Shown here piece by piece: positions 36,433-48,629 of a stretch of 64,000 nucleotides of DNA. Below the pieces are notes generated by a model, which was given only the letters and a program-made list of their open reading frames with translations, was not told the origin of the DNA and made no database searches. This DNA is from Galeruca laticollis (Eukaryota; Arthropoda; Insecta; Coleoptera; Chrysomelidae): assembly GCA_963921935.1 (NCBI GenBank), contig OY998176.1, positions 88,972,910 through 89,036,909 on the forward strand. The letters are read 5' to 3'. The position numbers and the translations under genes were made by a program. Every line of letters begins with the position of its first letter. Position 1 is the first letter of the stretch.

Positions 36433-37652
36433 TATATAAAAAGCTCATCATGTCAAAAATAGACTACGGCTCCATAGCTTATGCGTTTGCCAGAAAAACT
36501 GTACTTCCCAAACATGATGTTATCCATAACACAACATTAGGAATAGCTTCAGGCTCGTTTACAACATCCCCTAATACCAGCATCCACAGTCTTCTTGGTG
36601 AACCATCATTAAGCTGCAGACGCTCTATACTGAGTTTGAATTACGCGGCTACTATATCCACTAATGCTGAAAAACCAGTTTACAGTAACACATTCTACAA
36701 GAGATAAAAGGATCTTTTTGATAAAAAATCGCATCTATATAAGTAATTTCACGCCAGAATTAGAGAATTTTTTCAAAAATTCAACTTAGAGCTCCCAACA
36801 ATGTTTTGATCCATAGGGATACAAATCGCTATAAAATCTTCGCAGAACTCACCAGAATACTGCATGACAACAATGACTTTCACTTCGGAATCGCAGGCTA
36901 GATTGGGTGCTGCAATAGTGACTTCAACTGAATCTTATAGCATGAAATTCTCCCCTCACATTAGCATATTTACGGCAAAACTCTATGCGCTCAAAATAAT
37001 TACTTCCTTTCCAAATCTCAAATCCCTAATATTAACTGATTCCTTAAGTAGTATTTATTCCTTGAAATATCCTCATCCCAAGCACCCAATATTACTATCA
37101 ATTAAGTAACACCTTGATCAAATCCAGAACTACAAAAAATCAGTCGACTCCATGGGGATTCCTGCTCACATTGGCATCAAAGGCAGCGAAGAAACGGAAT
37201 TATGTGCGCGTAACGCAATATTAAATGTTAATGTCGAAATCATAACAAAGTGCGTGATGAGTGAATTGAAACACTTATTCGGGAAGAAGTTCACAACCAC
37301 TGGCATCAAAACTGGCAGCTATCGCAAGACAAACTTCGCGAATTTGAGTCAACAGTGACGTTATGGAAGCATCCATCCACAACACGCAAAGCACAAGTGA
37401 TTGGTACTATACTTAGAATAGGGCATTGCAAATTCACGCATATTATCTTTTCAATAAAGACAATGCTCCTCAATGTGATGTATGTCAAGAACATTTAACA
37501 GTGAAACACGTCCTGATTAATTGCACTAAGTTTGGCACGTACCGGCTAAAATATGAATTACATATAGATTTAAATTAACTCTTAGGTGTAAACTGCCAAT
37601 ATGAAAAATTGATGGGGTTCCTGAAAGACATAAATTTACTAGACACTACTTA
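36433..37652 (+). pseudogene. I-like retrotransposon, RNase H part (right of pogo insertion)
   Basis: This continues the element that starts at 32910. 36450-36707: thumb/connection (MSKIDYGSIAYAFARK, then a stretch with SIHSLLGEPSLSCRR). 36864-37109: RNase H with IFTAKLYALK (the usual Glu is Lys here) and LTDSLSSIYS. 37150-37200: PAHIGIKGSEETEL (the last acidic position altered). 37470-37560: Cys/His tail CDVCQEHLTVKHVLINC. The Glu-to-Lys change and stops indicate a dead copy. Its 3' end at ~37652 meets the 3' end of the minus-strand I-like element tail to tail. Confidence 0.85.
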
Positions 37653-37714
37653 ATATTTTTTTTTGTTTCTCGCATCAACCAAGTTGGTTATTAGCGATGG
37701 CTTTAATAATATAA

Positions 37715-40700
37715 TCACAACTTATAGAGTAGAGAGGTATTTGACAGATATTTATATATATTATCCACATCGCAATCCTTTCCTAGCAGGGTATTCATGT
37801 CATTTGGAAAATTACATTGTTGTCTTTGCGATGTGTATAATGTACATTCTAATAGTATATGTTTTACATTTAGTTCACGGCTACAAATTATACACATATG
37901 TTTATCAGTTTTACGTATTAAATATTCATGCGTGAATTTAGTCTGGTTATTACGACCTGTTTTAAGCGGTTACTGCACATTCGCGGCTACTGTTTGACAC
38001 TTTCTCCTTTATTTGTCTTAATTTTTGAAGTGATCCTTGCCACTCCGATTGCCACCGAGAATTAATTTTCATATTTATGTAGGTTTTCACGTCAATGTAA
38101 ACCGCACTGTTCACTATATGTACATCTCTGCATACTGTAGCGTCTTTTGCATATTTGTCAGCATCTTTGTTTCCTTGTATTCCTTGATGAGAGGGCACCC
38201 ATAAGTATCTGACATCCAAGTTGTTGTTTTTCAGTAGATGCAGTTGAGTCTTGATTTGTAGTTCAAGAGGGTTGTTAGTGTGAATATTTTTCAAGGTACT
38301 TAGGGCACTTAAGGAGTCTGTTATTATTACAGTTGTTTGCAGGTTTGATGATTGAATTTCGATTAAAGCTTGTAGGATAGCATATATTTCTCCTGTATAC
38401 ACAGAACTTACGTCGGGTAAATTATATTTCTAAGGTGGTTTATAGGAAGTGATAACAGCAGCTCGAACTCCAGTTGGGGTTTTGGATGCATCAGTATATA
38501 TTTTATGAAAGTTAGAATACATGGAGAGTTTCGTGTGAAACTTCTGATATACAATGGAGGCTGGAGTTTCTGCATTGTTAAAGTTGGTTCAGCTGGTGTC
38601 TATGCTCGGAATTTTAATAAGCCATGGCGGTGGTATATCAACATTTGCTTCTAGTATGGAAGGTATCTGCATGTTTAGTTGTATGATATATTTGGAGACT
38701 CTCTGATAGAAGGGGTAGTCCACTCATTTCCTGAATTCGTAGGTGTTTTGATATCTATTTGTATTTGTGTTATTGTAGTTTGGATGTTCTTGGTTGCCCA
38801 TTATAGTACTGTCATATGCCAGTGTCAGGTATTGCCTCCTTTTATCTAGTGATTGCTATCCTAGCTCTTTTTGTGAGCTTTCGATAGGGGATGTTCTATA
38901 AGCTCCATAGAAATGATGCGCAATGCTTGGTTTGCTATGACATCTTAACGTTTTAATATGCGTTTTTTAGCGGAGGCGTAGGCGATGGATCCATAATCGA
39001 TCTTGGATCTAATAAGATGTCTGTAGATTAGGAGGAGAGTTTCTCGATCAGATCCCCACTCTCTGTTTGCGAGGACTTCTAATAGATTTAGTCCATTCTG
39101 ACATGTAACGACTAGATTCTTAATATGTTCATCCCAATTAAATTGCGAGTCGAAGATCATTCCCAGAAATGTGATTTTTGACACATACCCGAGGGGACTA
39201 CCATTTAGTTCAAGTAGTGGCTTTTGGCCTACTTCTCTCCTGGAGAACATTATACATTTGGTTTTCTCTGCAGAGAAATGAAAACCTGAGTCCTTAGACC
39301 ATTTTTCAAGTATGTTTATGTGTGATTGTAGAATCGATTACATTGTTGTTATATTTTTACTTTTTATGTACATTACCAGATCATCCGCATACAGTCGGAC
39401 TTTTATTGGTTTCTGTATATTAGTGGTGATGTTATTTATAGCTATAAGGAATAAAGTTGGGCTGATTACTGATCCCTGCGGTGTTCCACGGTGTTGTGTT
39501 TTTAGATCGGAGATCGAGCCGTTTGTCCTAACTTGGAAACTTCTATTATTTAGAAAATTGTAAATAAAAGCCAACATGTTCCCGTCTATATTCCATTCTT
39601 GCAAGGTTTTTACTATGTTATGCCTCCATGCCGTATGGAATGCTTTGTTTATGTCAAAAAATACAGCTATACATTTCTGATTGTTTGCTAAAGCCTCATG
39701 TATGTCGCTTTCTAAGTCGATGATGTTATCGATTGTGCTTTTGTGTTTTCTAAATCCACTCTGTTCTGGTATTATCAATTTTCTTCGTTCTAACTCCCAA
39801 ACAAGTCTGTTATTGATTATTTTTTCTAGTAATTCGCACATGGTGCAAGTTAGAGATATGGGTAAGTCTTCCAGCACTCTTTTCTACTTTTTTTAGCGCA
39901 TATCCTGTCTTAGCTCTAAGGTTCTTAAAACATGCCAGATTTTCAGGAGTCTTGTATTTTTTGTAGCGATTGAATGCTGCTTTACTTGCTTTTATTGCCT
40001 GACGACATTCGTGATTCCACCAGGGTACCGGATTGTGGCTTCTGATGGTTTCTGTCATCCCAATACTTTCTTTGGCGGCTTATCCAATTATTTTGGTGAA
40101 TTCGTTAAATGTTTCGTCGATATCTTCTGTTATTTTGTATTTAGAAAATAATGTTTCAATATTTGGGGAAAATTGATTCCAGTTTGCATTGTTAAGACGC
40201 CATTTTTGTAAAGGTTTGCTATTTTCTGCGCCGGTTCTAATGTCAGAGATTATTATTGGGAAGTGATCGCTGTCATAGAGATACGGCATTACCTCCCAAT
40301 TTAAGAGAGGAGTAATAGCGACATCACATATTGCCAAGTCTATAGAACACGATGTCCCATTGTATGAGTTGAATCTTGTGTTAGATCCATTATTAAGCAA
40401 ACTGAGGTTGAAGTCATTCATAATTTCCTCAATAAGATTACCTCTATCGTCTTGTTTCTCCGATCCCCACAATAAATTGTGACCGTTGAAGTCTCCGACA
40501 ATTATACGAGGTTGAGGTATTTGTTCAATCAAGTTCACCAAATCATTATTATTGAGAATAATATTGGAAGGAATGTAAATATTACAAATATTTATTTTAG
40601 ATGGATAGAAAACAGTAACCGCAACAGCTTCTAGATCTGAGATTATGTCAATTTTATTTGATTGGATATTATTTTTAACGTATGTGGCAACACCCCCCCC

Positions 40701-40870
40701 CCCCAGCTCCTTTCTCCAGTGGTTCTGTTTTCATAGTATATGTTATAGTTTTTCAAGTTATGTACATTACTGTGTTGAAAATGTGTTTCCTGTAAACAAA
40801 TAGAATTTGGTTGTTTCAACATTTCATAGTGTACGTAATAACCATTTAAATTCCATTGAAGTATGTCCAT
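37715..40870 (-). pseudogene. ORF2 polyprotein of the I-like element
   Basis: Domain order on the minus strand is as follows. 40870-40080: endonuclease, with ILQWNLNGYY, CLQETHF (catalytic Glu), VGDFNGHN and SDHFPIII. The frame shifts at the C12 run at 40693-40704. 40058-39880: linker with VPWWNHECR. 39877-39338: RT with SLTCTMCELLEKIINNRL, GFRKHKSTIDNI, FFDINKAFHTAW, GTPQGSVISPTLF and YADDLVMYIK (catalytic pair intact), then a single TAA at 39338-39340. 39250-38945: thumb (FLGMIFDSQFNWDEHI). 38490-37962: RNase H with TDASK, YTGEIYAIL, ITDSLSAL and GNKDADKYAK, all four acids kept. 37900-37715: CIICSRELNVKHILLEC tail. A deletion at ~39880 removes the end of the linker and the start of RT. Confidence 0.88.
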
Positions 40871-40935
40871 TTCTAATATGATGATTGTGTCGACGACTCA
40901 CTTCCAGAGTCAATGGGGCATTCTGATATGTATCG

Positions 40936-41778
40936 TCATAATCGTTTTCTTATCTTGGTTAAGCGGATTTTTAGGAATTTGTTCGTGATTTGGGGGTACA
41001 CTTTTTCCAGCATATTAACGAGAGACTCAAAATCTGAAGTATTATTTCTTATGGTACTGATTGGATCACTACAACCATGAATATTGGTAATCAAATCTGT
41101 CAGTTGATCATAATTTAATATTAGTTCGTCTGCGTGTTCCTCAATGAAATTTTTGGCGCGTTCCATCATTTTCATTATTTCGTCAAGCCCAACTTTCTTA
41201 GGTTTTTTTTATTTAGGTGTTTTGAAAGTTGTTTTCTCTTCAGTGGTGTTATCTGGTATTGGGGGACTTTCAATTTCGTTTATTTTTCTTTTGTTGGTTT
41301 CTGTGTGATCATTATTTATTATGTCTATTTTGTTTGTTTCAAGTTCGGTTGAGTTGTTGATGGATTTAGGTTGGAGTGTAGGAGGAGTAATACTGATTTT
41401 TTCTGGTGGTGTAGGAGTAGTAACGTTAGCTTGTACTTGGGGTGTAGACGTAGTGGTGTTGCTGCCGCTTATATTTGATTGGGAGTGTAGTGGCATGTTA
41501 GGAGTATTATTAACTTGGCTGGAAGAGGTACAGTTGTATGCAGTGTGACCTGCATTTATAACAACCTTGCACATCCATGTTGAGAAAAATACGATAACTG
41601 GTCGTTTCGAATTGTATACGGAGACTTGATACAAGTATTCTTGGCATTTGATTCCTGTTATGGACGGAAAAATAATAGCTTGTTCTTTTGGCGGGTACTT
41701 TGGTTGTTGACTTTGTCCCAATACACTTGAATATGACATTCCGGGTTGTTGTGAATTGCTTCTAGAGTTATTATTCAT
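40936..41778 (-). pseudogene. ORF1 (gag-like) of the I-like element
   Basis: ORF1 proteins of this group bind RNA and package it. The ATG at 41778 opens a 189-codon frame. It has a Ser/Gln-rich N-terminus, a central domain (IKCQEYLYQVSVYNSKRPVI) and a degraded zinc knuckle (CKVVINAGHTAYNC), then a Thr/Pro-rich region (TTSTPQVQANVTTPTPPEK) and a lysine-rich end. A TAA at 41209-41211 interrupts it. A second frame (41175-40936) continues with a charged helical segment ending at ~40939, probably the original C-terminus. ORF2 starts about 70 bp further on. Confidence 0.75.
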
Positions 41779-41880
41779 GATATAATTTTGAAATTAAGTA
41801 ACTTTTAAAACTATTTTCTGCTTCTGCACTATCATGTGCAGGTCCGACCCTGTCTACTGAGACAGAGTCAGAAGTAAAAA

Positions 41881-43685
41881 GTGGATAATGGAATTCCTTC
41901 TGATAAGCGGCTGGTTTGTTGATGAAATTTCGTCTTATTACTTCTATATACTATTCTAATTCAGTTGTAAATAGTACTTACGTATTTTATTTGTTGTAAC
42001 TAACTAAGGTAGATTATGACTTTGGATTGAATTTATTCGATTTTATACTCGCACAATTCGCTATGCACTTAGGAGCTTATCGCTTTCAGGTAGTAACCCC
42101 ACTACTTAATATTGTATTTTGTTATACACCGCTAATCACCTTGGGTGGAAGCGAATCAGATTGAATAAAAAAAAATATTTTTATATTACGATTCATCAGA
42201 ACTACAGAACTTATTAACAACACGGGGTTATCAATATTATTCGAACACGAAATATTAGTTATCGGAAAATGAAAAATCTTATGAATTTTCATCTGGTTCA
42301 AACTTTGTAACTATAGGCTCTACGATTTGTTCCAAGAAATAAAATAATTTTAACTGGTTGTTCCGGTCTCTATGTCATTGAGTATATTTTATTCCAGTTT
42401 TTGTTAAGGATTTGTACAAAATATTGTGCATATTTTCATTCCCAATTGGTGGTGAATTTGATTGAAGAGGGCTGGAATATTATGATCATACGCTCTACCC
42501 ACTCATCTTAAATATTTTCAGTTCCTTCACGTCAAAAAAATATGAGAGCCACTTTCATCTGAGCAGTTCCACCACCGATTAAATTGTCATACACAGGAAA
42601 TCATGGTGAAGGCAGTTTTGAGAAAGGCGATTCTCATGTTTTTGTGCCTAGCACAAGTTATAAGAGATATTTATTTTAAAAGATCGGGTGTAATTTTCCG
42701 GAAAAAGTCAATATCTAGTTTAGACAGAAAATTAGAGACGCCATGATACAGATTGTAAAAATATGTCGGAATGGGCTGATTAACATTTCAAATGGCTTTT
42801 TAAGCTACGTGGTAATGACAATGATTATTGGGGCTCTCATTTGAAATATAAATGGTTTTGGAAATAAATATTGGTTTATAAATATTAGGTTTACTCATTG
42901 AAAATATGAATTCTTAGGGGCGATAAGGTCGAGATACCCCTTTCTAATCAATGCTACTCCGCTACTGAATCCCATACACTCCTATTTCGATTGGGCAACT
43001 CCACCGTTCCTCGTAAAGAATGAATATACTACAAGCACCAAACCGACTCGTTTATAGAACACGCTGTTCGTTAATTGACTATAAATTATAGAGTGGAAAA
43101 GAAATTAATGTCACAACCTATTTGTAGGTTATACAAAATATCCCGATATCCGATTGAAGTTACTCACATATATATGTATCTAGAGACGAATGGGAGCAAG
43201 TTATAAAAACTAGTTGTATACAAAGAATATCAGATAATCGTTGCTTCAATACTGACTTTTATGGTTCATATAATTTCTGACAACTGTAACGGGGTTGATT
43301 AATAATGAAAATAGATTAAATATTTGGTATTTCCGAATACGTTGGAATAAGTTAAATTTTATCCCCGATTTCAGGGAGTCATCCATTGTACAATGGGTTG
43401 TTTTCATCATTTTAATAGCTAGTGACTGTGTTTTAAATACAACATTCTAATTAGTTTTAAATAATTCTTCTAATTAGGAGGATTTCGTGTACACCCTGAC
43501 CATGTAAGTAAATTGAATCTGACTCTGTTCAGACCCTTCAAAACCTTTTTATTTCATCTGGATATTGTAAGATCAATTTTATTTCTCTTACATGGGGTCC
43601 TGATAACGGTTATTCAATAAACCGAAAGCACTCTGCTCACAATAAAATTCTGTATTAAAATACACAATTGGTTTCTTTTTGATAA
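41881..43685. other. No recognised gene
   Basis: AT-rich. A stretch at ~42920-43030 reads in places like protein (VEIPLSNQCYSATE), but it has no splice or start context that would support a gene. Confidence 0.4.
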
Positions 43686-43689
43686 TAAT

Positions 43690-43838
43690 TTTTCTCTGAT
43701 ACATTCAGCTGACTTCACTCATAGAGTAGAATCAATACCAAGGCCTATCAACTTCAGCAAAGGCTTATCTTCAGACCCCAAAAGACGTAAGCAGCACAAC
43801 TATTCCTCATCATCAGAAAGCTACGACTCCGAACATTT
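43690..43838 (+). pseudogene. Gene-like fragment left of the TIR transposon
   Basis: A ~50-codon open stretch (VESIPRPINFSKG, then KRRKQHNYSSSSESYDSEH) with a basic patch followed by a Ser/Asp/Glu-rich patch. It runs straight into the transposon insertion at ATTT (43835-43838). The sequence right of the transposon also begins with an acidic Ser/Asp-rich open frame, suggesting that the element interrupted a gene or older gene copy. The product is not recognised. Confidence 0.4.
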
Positions 43839-44191
43839 CGTCACCCTAATATTACAAGGTTCTATGTGACATTTTTACATTTTTCTGATTTTCAGTATAA
43901 CAAACTTATATGGAGCTATTGCCATATTTTAAGCTTGGAATTATTCTTCTAGCTATCAACAGAAAATCAAGGGTGTACGTTAAAATATATTTATTTTGTG
44001 TACAACAAAGTTGCATGTTGAACATGGACCTTTGTAATAAAAATATATATGGTCAAAAAAATATTACAGGGTTCTATGTTCTAACATACAACCTTGTTAT
44101 AATATTTTTGAGGTTATGTTAGTTTGTCTACAGTGTTGGAGTAACAGGTTCATGCCAATGTGCTCCGGATTTATTTTGAAAATTTTAAGCA

Positions 44192-47100
44192 ATGGGTGAT
44201 GGTGATATAAGTGATGGTCACGGTTATAACTCTGACCGAGATAAGGAATACAATCCACCTAAAAAAAAATCAAAAAATTTAACCAGGTAAGATTTTATTG
44301 TACAAGTTAGGTTAGGTTTTCGGGATTGTGAACAAGTTTTATTTTAGTATTAGAATTCGAGGCCGTTATATTCCATTGTCATCCTTATCGCCAAGATCAA
44401 CCAGTAGCGATAGTGGAAGTGACTCCAGATCGACTCCACAAGTTGCCTTAAAAAAAAGTACAGTATTTTAGAAAACAAAGAAATGGAAGCCTTAAGAATG
44501 TTATTTTTTTGTCTTTTACTAATCTGCCCAGCTGTTTAACGGAATATACTAAAGAATGTGAAAAGAATATTGGTATTTTAAAAACTACAGGCAACAAAGT
44601 CATTACTAAATTACATATCAACTTAATGGCTGGTAATTCTACTTTAATTTTGGAAACTGATTTGAACAGGTAACATCAAAATATAACATAATAATAAGGG
44701 TGGTGGTAATGAAATAAATTAATTTTTTAGAAGGAATCCTAGTTTTGTTTTGAGTCCCTTACAAACAACGGAGGAGAAATAAGGATCAACAGATTTTGCG
44801 GAAGTTACATAGGAGAGATTTGTCAAAGTTTGACAGTTGTTAGAAAAGAAGAAATAGAGTCTGAAGAAGAATTGTTTGGAGAAGGAAAAAATAAATTGAT
44901 ACGAGAACGGAGAAAGAATATTTCAGAGTGGACATGTAACAAAAGAAAGGCAAGGTTTGATTAGGGTCTTAATTATATTTCTTCCAGGATAAAGGCAGTG
45001 GCAGCCTAAAAATAAAAAAGACTGTGACCAAAAATGCTTTTATCAGCGTTCTCGAAAAATAAGCGACAAGCAAAGAAATGCAATTTTCATAAACTATTAT
45101 CCTCTCTCTGCTGTAGAGAAGAAACACTTTATTTTAAAGAGCACTGAAGTTGACATTCCGTATAGAAGAAGAAAAGGGAAAAAACAAGATAAATCATAAA
45201 GAGGAAGAACGTTTAAATAATATTTTACGTTGAATGGGCAGAAAATTCAAGTATGCAAGACGTATTATTGTGGAACATTATGTATAAGTCGAAAACCAAT
45301 GTATACGGTGCATAAAAATAGAACTCCCACAAATACTTTACTGGAGAGTACCCAAGGGAAGCATAAAAAACGGGTAACATCGCTCGAAGATACAGATTTT
45401 GTCAAAGAGCATTTTAACATGTTACCTCGGATAGAATCTCATTATTGTCGTAAGACAAGCAATAAGGAGTATTTAGAAAGCGAACTGAATATAAAAAAGT
45501 GGTATAAAATATATTTACAATATCCAAATGATAAAGAGAAATCTCCGGTCTCTCTTTGTATATACAGAAAAATATTTTGTAATAGTTTTGACATAGCATT
45601 TCATAAACCACGAAAAGATAGGTGCGATACTTGCGAAGAAATAAAAAGCAGAAAATAGGTTAACAGAGGAGGTAAGAGCCTACATAAATCATTTAAATGA
45701 AAAAGAACATATGAGGAGAGAAAAAGACAGGGAAAGTGGGAAGTCTCTTTTATGTTTCGATCTCGAAAATTTCCTGACGTGTCCAAAGGCCGATATAAAA
45801 ACTTTTTTAATAAAAGTAAACTGAATGTGTACAATGTGACTGCCCACCTTTCCATTGGTAAACAAGTTTATTGTGCGGTTTGAACTGAGGCTTCACATGG
45901 AATAGCTGGAAACGACATGACTAGCGCAATTTATAAAATATTACATAGAGTATTAGAAGACCATCCAGAATTTACCGAAATAATATTGTGGAGTGATAGC
46001 TGCCTGCCACAAAATAGGAATAGTCTTATGAGTTATGCTCTCGACCACCTAAAACAATTTGTAACGTTTTTATTTTTCTTATATTTCGCCCTACGAAATC
46101 GAATAATTCATATCCCAGTGCGGCCCTGGCGTAACAATATTTTCTTCGAACTGTGTAGAAGATCGTTTCATACGACCAATAATCATAAAATTACCGGAGT
46201 ATAATACATCTTTGAATGCCGAGAAAGGTTAATTACGGCTCAATCGGGATTTTCAATTCAACGAAGTGCCAATTGGGTGTACTTCAAAAAGGTACGATTA
46301 GTACACAATAGTTTTAGTATCACTTTCGGAAAAGGAAAATACCTTTCATGAAATTCTGGGTAGACAGCGTGATTTGTGCATTTACTCCCCGATTCTTTTT
46401 ATATGGCTTTTAAGAATTAATTTTACAGTTATTTTTCGAAAAGAATTTAAAAAAAAAGTCTACCGATCTCCAAAAATCTCGTCACAAGAGTCAGTCAGCG
46501 ACCGATTCTCAGCGCAAGTAGTCGAAAAAGTTCTTGTAATATCAGCGTGAATTATCGTATCATTATTTAGTGCCGCTATCGAGATTGAGTTTACGACGAT
46601 TACTTCACCGAAGCGGTGGTGATTATCGTATCGTATCGTACTAAAGTATCGGTATTTCCTGTGCTCAGTCGTCGAATTAAAATTACCGAAGTATATGTTT
46701 ATTGTGTTTATTACCGACATTAATTTACCGAAGATTTCCGAGTGTCTGTGATCTGTTCCATCACGCGGTGAGGGTAGATTACTTATTACAAGTACTATCG
46801 TAAGTTTGTTTTAAATCAACCCAATCGAAAACCACGCCTCCGGCGTTGATGCAAGTATCTTCACATGAGTAGTAATGTGGTGATTGGATGGAAACAAATG
46901 ATTATTTAGTATCTCTCCTACCTGGAGTAATCGCACCCGTTCTTAGTCGATGGTGGAAAGAATAATTTAGTGTCACGCTATTTCTTTAGCGGAAGAACTA
47001 TACGGTAGGAACTATTTTATTACGATAACGATTTTATTGATCACTAATATTGCCATTGTTTTAGAGAACCTTTGTTTATGTTTTATAGAATAATCGTTAG

Positions 47101-48323
47101 GAAATTCGGCGTGCACGTCAAATCTAGATTAAATTATTTTCCCGATATTGACATAACTTTCACCAAGCCTATGTGTTTTTTGTTTCCAAGTATTTAATAA
47201 TATAATATCCTACATTTTCTTTTTTGAATAAAAGGAAAATAATTTGGTTAATAATTTAATTTTTTAATTCGTAAACTCTGCGTCATTTATCGTTTGGGGT
47301 TTCTTGGAGACTATTTATTTCTCGAACAATTACCGTGTAGTGTTTAGTGATAATTTGTTTTATTGTTTTTATGTATATATTAATTTTGTTTGCGGTACCA
47401 GGTTATGCATGTACCCATCTTGTAAATATTTTTGATGTTTTGTTCACTGACGCTGGTAAAACCTGTTAATAAACTGCTTAACATAATAAACCGCGTTTTA
47501 GTGAGTACTTCCCTAACCTCCACAGATACACTACCAAAAATACCTCACTTTTTATAATTTCTCTCGCTTATCGCAGTTTTTGAAACTTTTCCCGTGAATT
47601 AAAATTTATGGCGCCTTTAATTACCTTTCCGGTTGATTAACGTTCCGAAAATAAACTCTCGACTTTTAGCTCTCCAGCCAAAACAAGAGTGCCGTTCGCA
47701 TACATCTTAATTATTTATCGCCCAGTATCGTACCAAAGAAAATCGCTATCTTGGTCCCATCCAAGGAAACTTGGAAAAATTGGTACCGAACAATTACGAC
47801 GATAACAAATTCCACAAAAATCTACAAAAAATTACTATGAAATTTTCAGTTCAGGGACATTCTTGCATTCAAGAAGTAGATGCGCAGAATAGAATATTAT
47901 TTCTCAGTCTCACTTCTACGATATTTATTGAAAGTGAACCGACCAAAACCGTACACAATAATTCAAATTAAGACAGAAGACTTCATAGATTTTCAATTCT
48001 ACTCAAGTCAGTTAAACTATGACACTGTGCCATTTTCAAAGGTCGCATGTTTGAGGTTCTCAAGAAGCTTTTTTGAGTTGAAATATAAAGATTATTTTGA
48101 AGAAGAATCTAACGTGTTCATAGTCGTAAGTTTACATCAACGAAATCTCCGTAGAAAAAAACACGTTACAGCAGAACCTGAAACGCTTATTCCATTGGAG
48201 CTGAAAAAGTGTGACAGCACTGCTGCACTGCCTCAAACAAAAGTGGATGCCATTAAATCCATGTTCGAATGGATTCCTGAGATGGACAGGCAATATTATG
48301 AGACTATTGTTAAGCAAAAATAG
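44192..48323 (+). pseudogene. Transposase-like protein of the TIR transposon
   Basis: The ATG at 44192 opens an acidic N-terminus (GDGDISDGHGYNSDRD). Two GT-AG introns of 61 bp fit the frame: 44287-44347 and 44670-44730. Later parts, in shifting frames, include DCDQKCFYQ (Cys pair, ~45015), SHYCRKTSNKEYL and KPRKDRCDTCEE (45230-45658), SLLCFDLENF (~45755), LWSDSCLPQNRNS (~45995), QGHSCIQEVD (~47845) and a C-terminal domain (DFIDFQFYSSQLNYDTVPFS) ending at 48323. This set resembles a large group of uncharacterised insect transposase-like proteins. The conserved Asp in FDLEN and WSDS are candidate catalytic residues. Stops and shifts make it a pseudogene. Confidence 0.7.
46060..47807. mobile_element. 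LTR-like insertion (probable solo LTR), 1748 bp
   Basis: The insert starts TGTAACG and ends CGATAACA, with TG...CA termini. It is flanked by AATT at 46056-46059 and 47808-47811. Removing it with one AATT rejoins the transposase frame exactly (LKQF to HKNLQK). AATAAA signals lie near 47469 and 47488. No gag or pol motif was found inside, which fits a solo LTR left by recombination. The length is long for an LTR but possible, and the family (Gypsy or BEL/Pao) is unknown. The boundaries are well supported; the LTR identity is inference. Confidence 0.7.
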
Positions 48324-48629
48324 ATACTGTGAATAATTTTAAGTAAAATAGTTTTGAAGTACCAAAGTTCTATGTTACAAAGTTTAAAAAAACTGTTAGG
48401 TTTGGGAATACCAGAGTTCTATGTTTTTCTAAATATATAAGTTTAAATTGATCTATTTTTGTAAAAAATTCAAATCAAATGCTTATCAGTTGACCACTTT
48501 GAACAGCCTTATAAATTGAAAACAGTAAAAATAAGTACATAAAAATTAAAAAATAATGTCATTTTTTTAAATCGTGTTTTCTCAGAATAGCCACAATGCC
48601 ACGTACCAATTTGTAATATTAGGGTGACG

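Larger units (their letters stand above)
37655..41880 (-). mobile_element. Near-full-length I-like non-LTR retrotransposon
   Basis: About 4.2 kb on the minus strand: 5' leader (41880-41779), ORF1, ORF2 (endonuclease, RT, RNase H, Cys/His tail), and a 3' A-rich tail seen as a T run at ~37653-37662 on the plus strand. This is the best-preserved retrotransposon in the window. Known faults are an ORF1 stop, a 12-base C run that shifts the endonuclease frame, a deletion between linker and RT, and isolated stops in ORF2. A hairpin (CTGCACATGATAGTGCAG on the minus strand) lies in the leader. No target duplication was identified. Confidence 0.85.
43839..48629 (+). mobile_element. Cut-and-paste DNA transposon, 19-bp perfect TIR, ATTT duplication
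   Basis: The ends are perfect 19-bp inverted repeats, CGTCACCCTAATATTACAA at 43839-43857 and its complement at 48611-48629. ATTT at 43835-43838 and 48630-48633 is a 4-bp target duplication. Subterminal copies of GTTCTATGTT lie at ~43859 (GTTCTATGTG), ~44072, ~48367 and ~48417. It encodes an intron-containing transposase-like protein (44192-48323) and contains a later LTR-like insertion (46060-47807). A 4-bp duplication is what Sola-superfamily elements make, so Sola is a candidate; that assignment is inference. Confidence 0.85.

Noticed and set aside
47609..47616. TGGCGCC as a lysine-tRNA primer site of a retroelement
   Set aside because: It falls inside the LTR-like insertion, away from either end, and only seven bases match.
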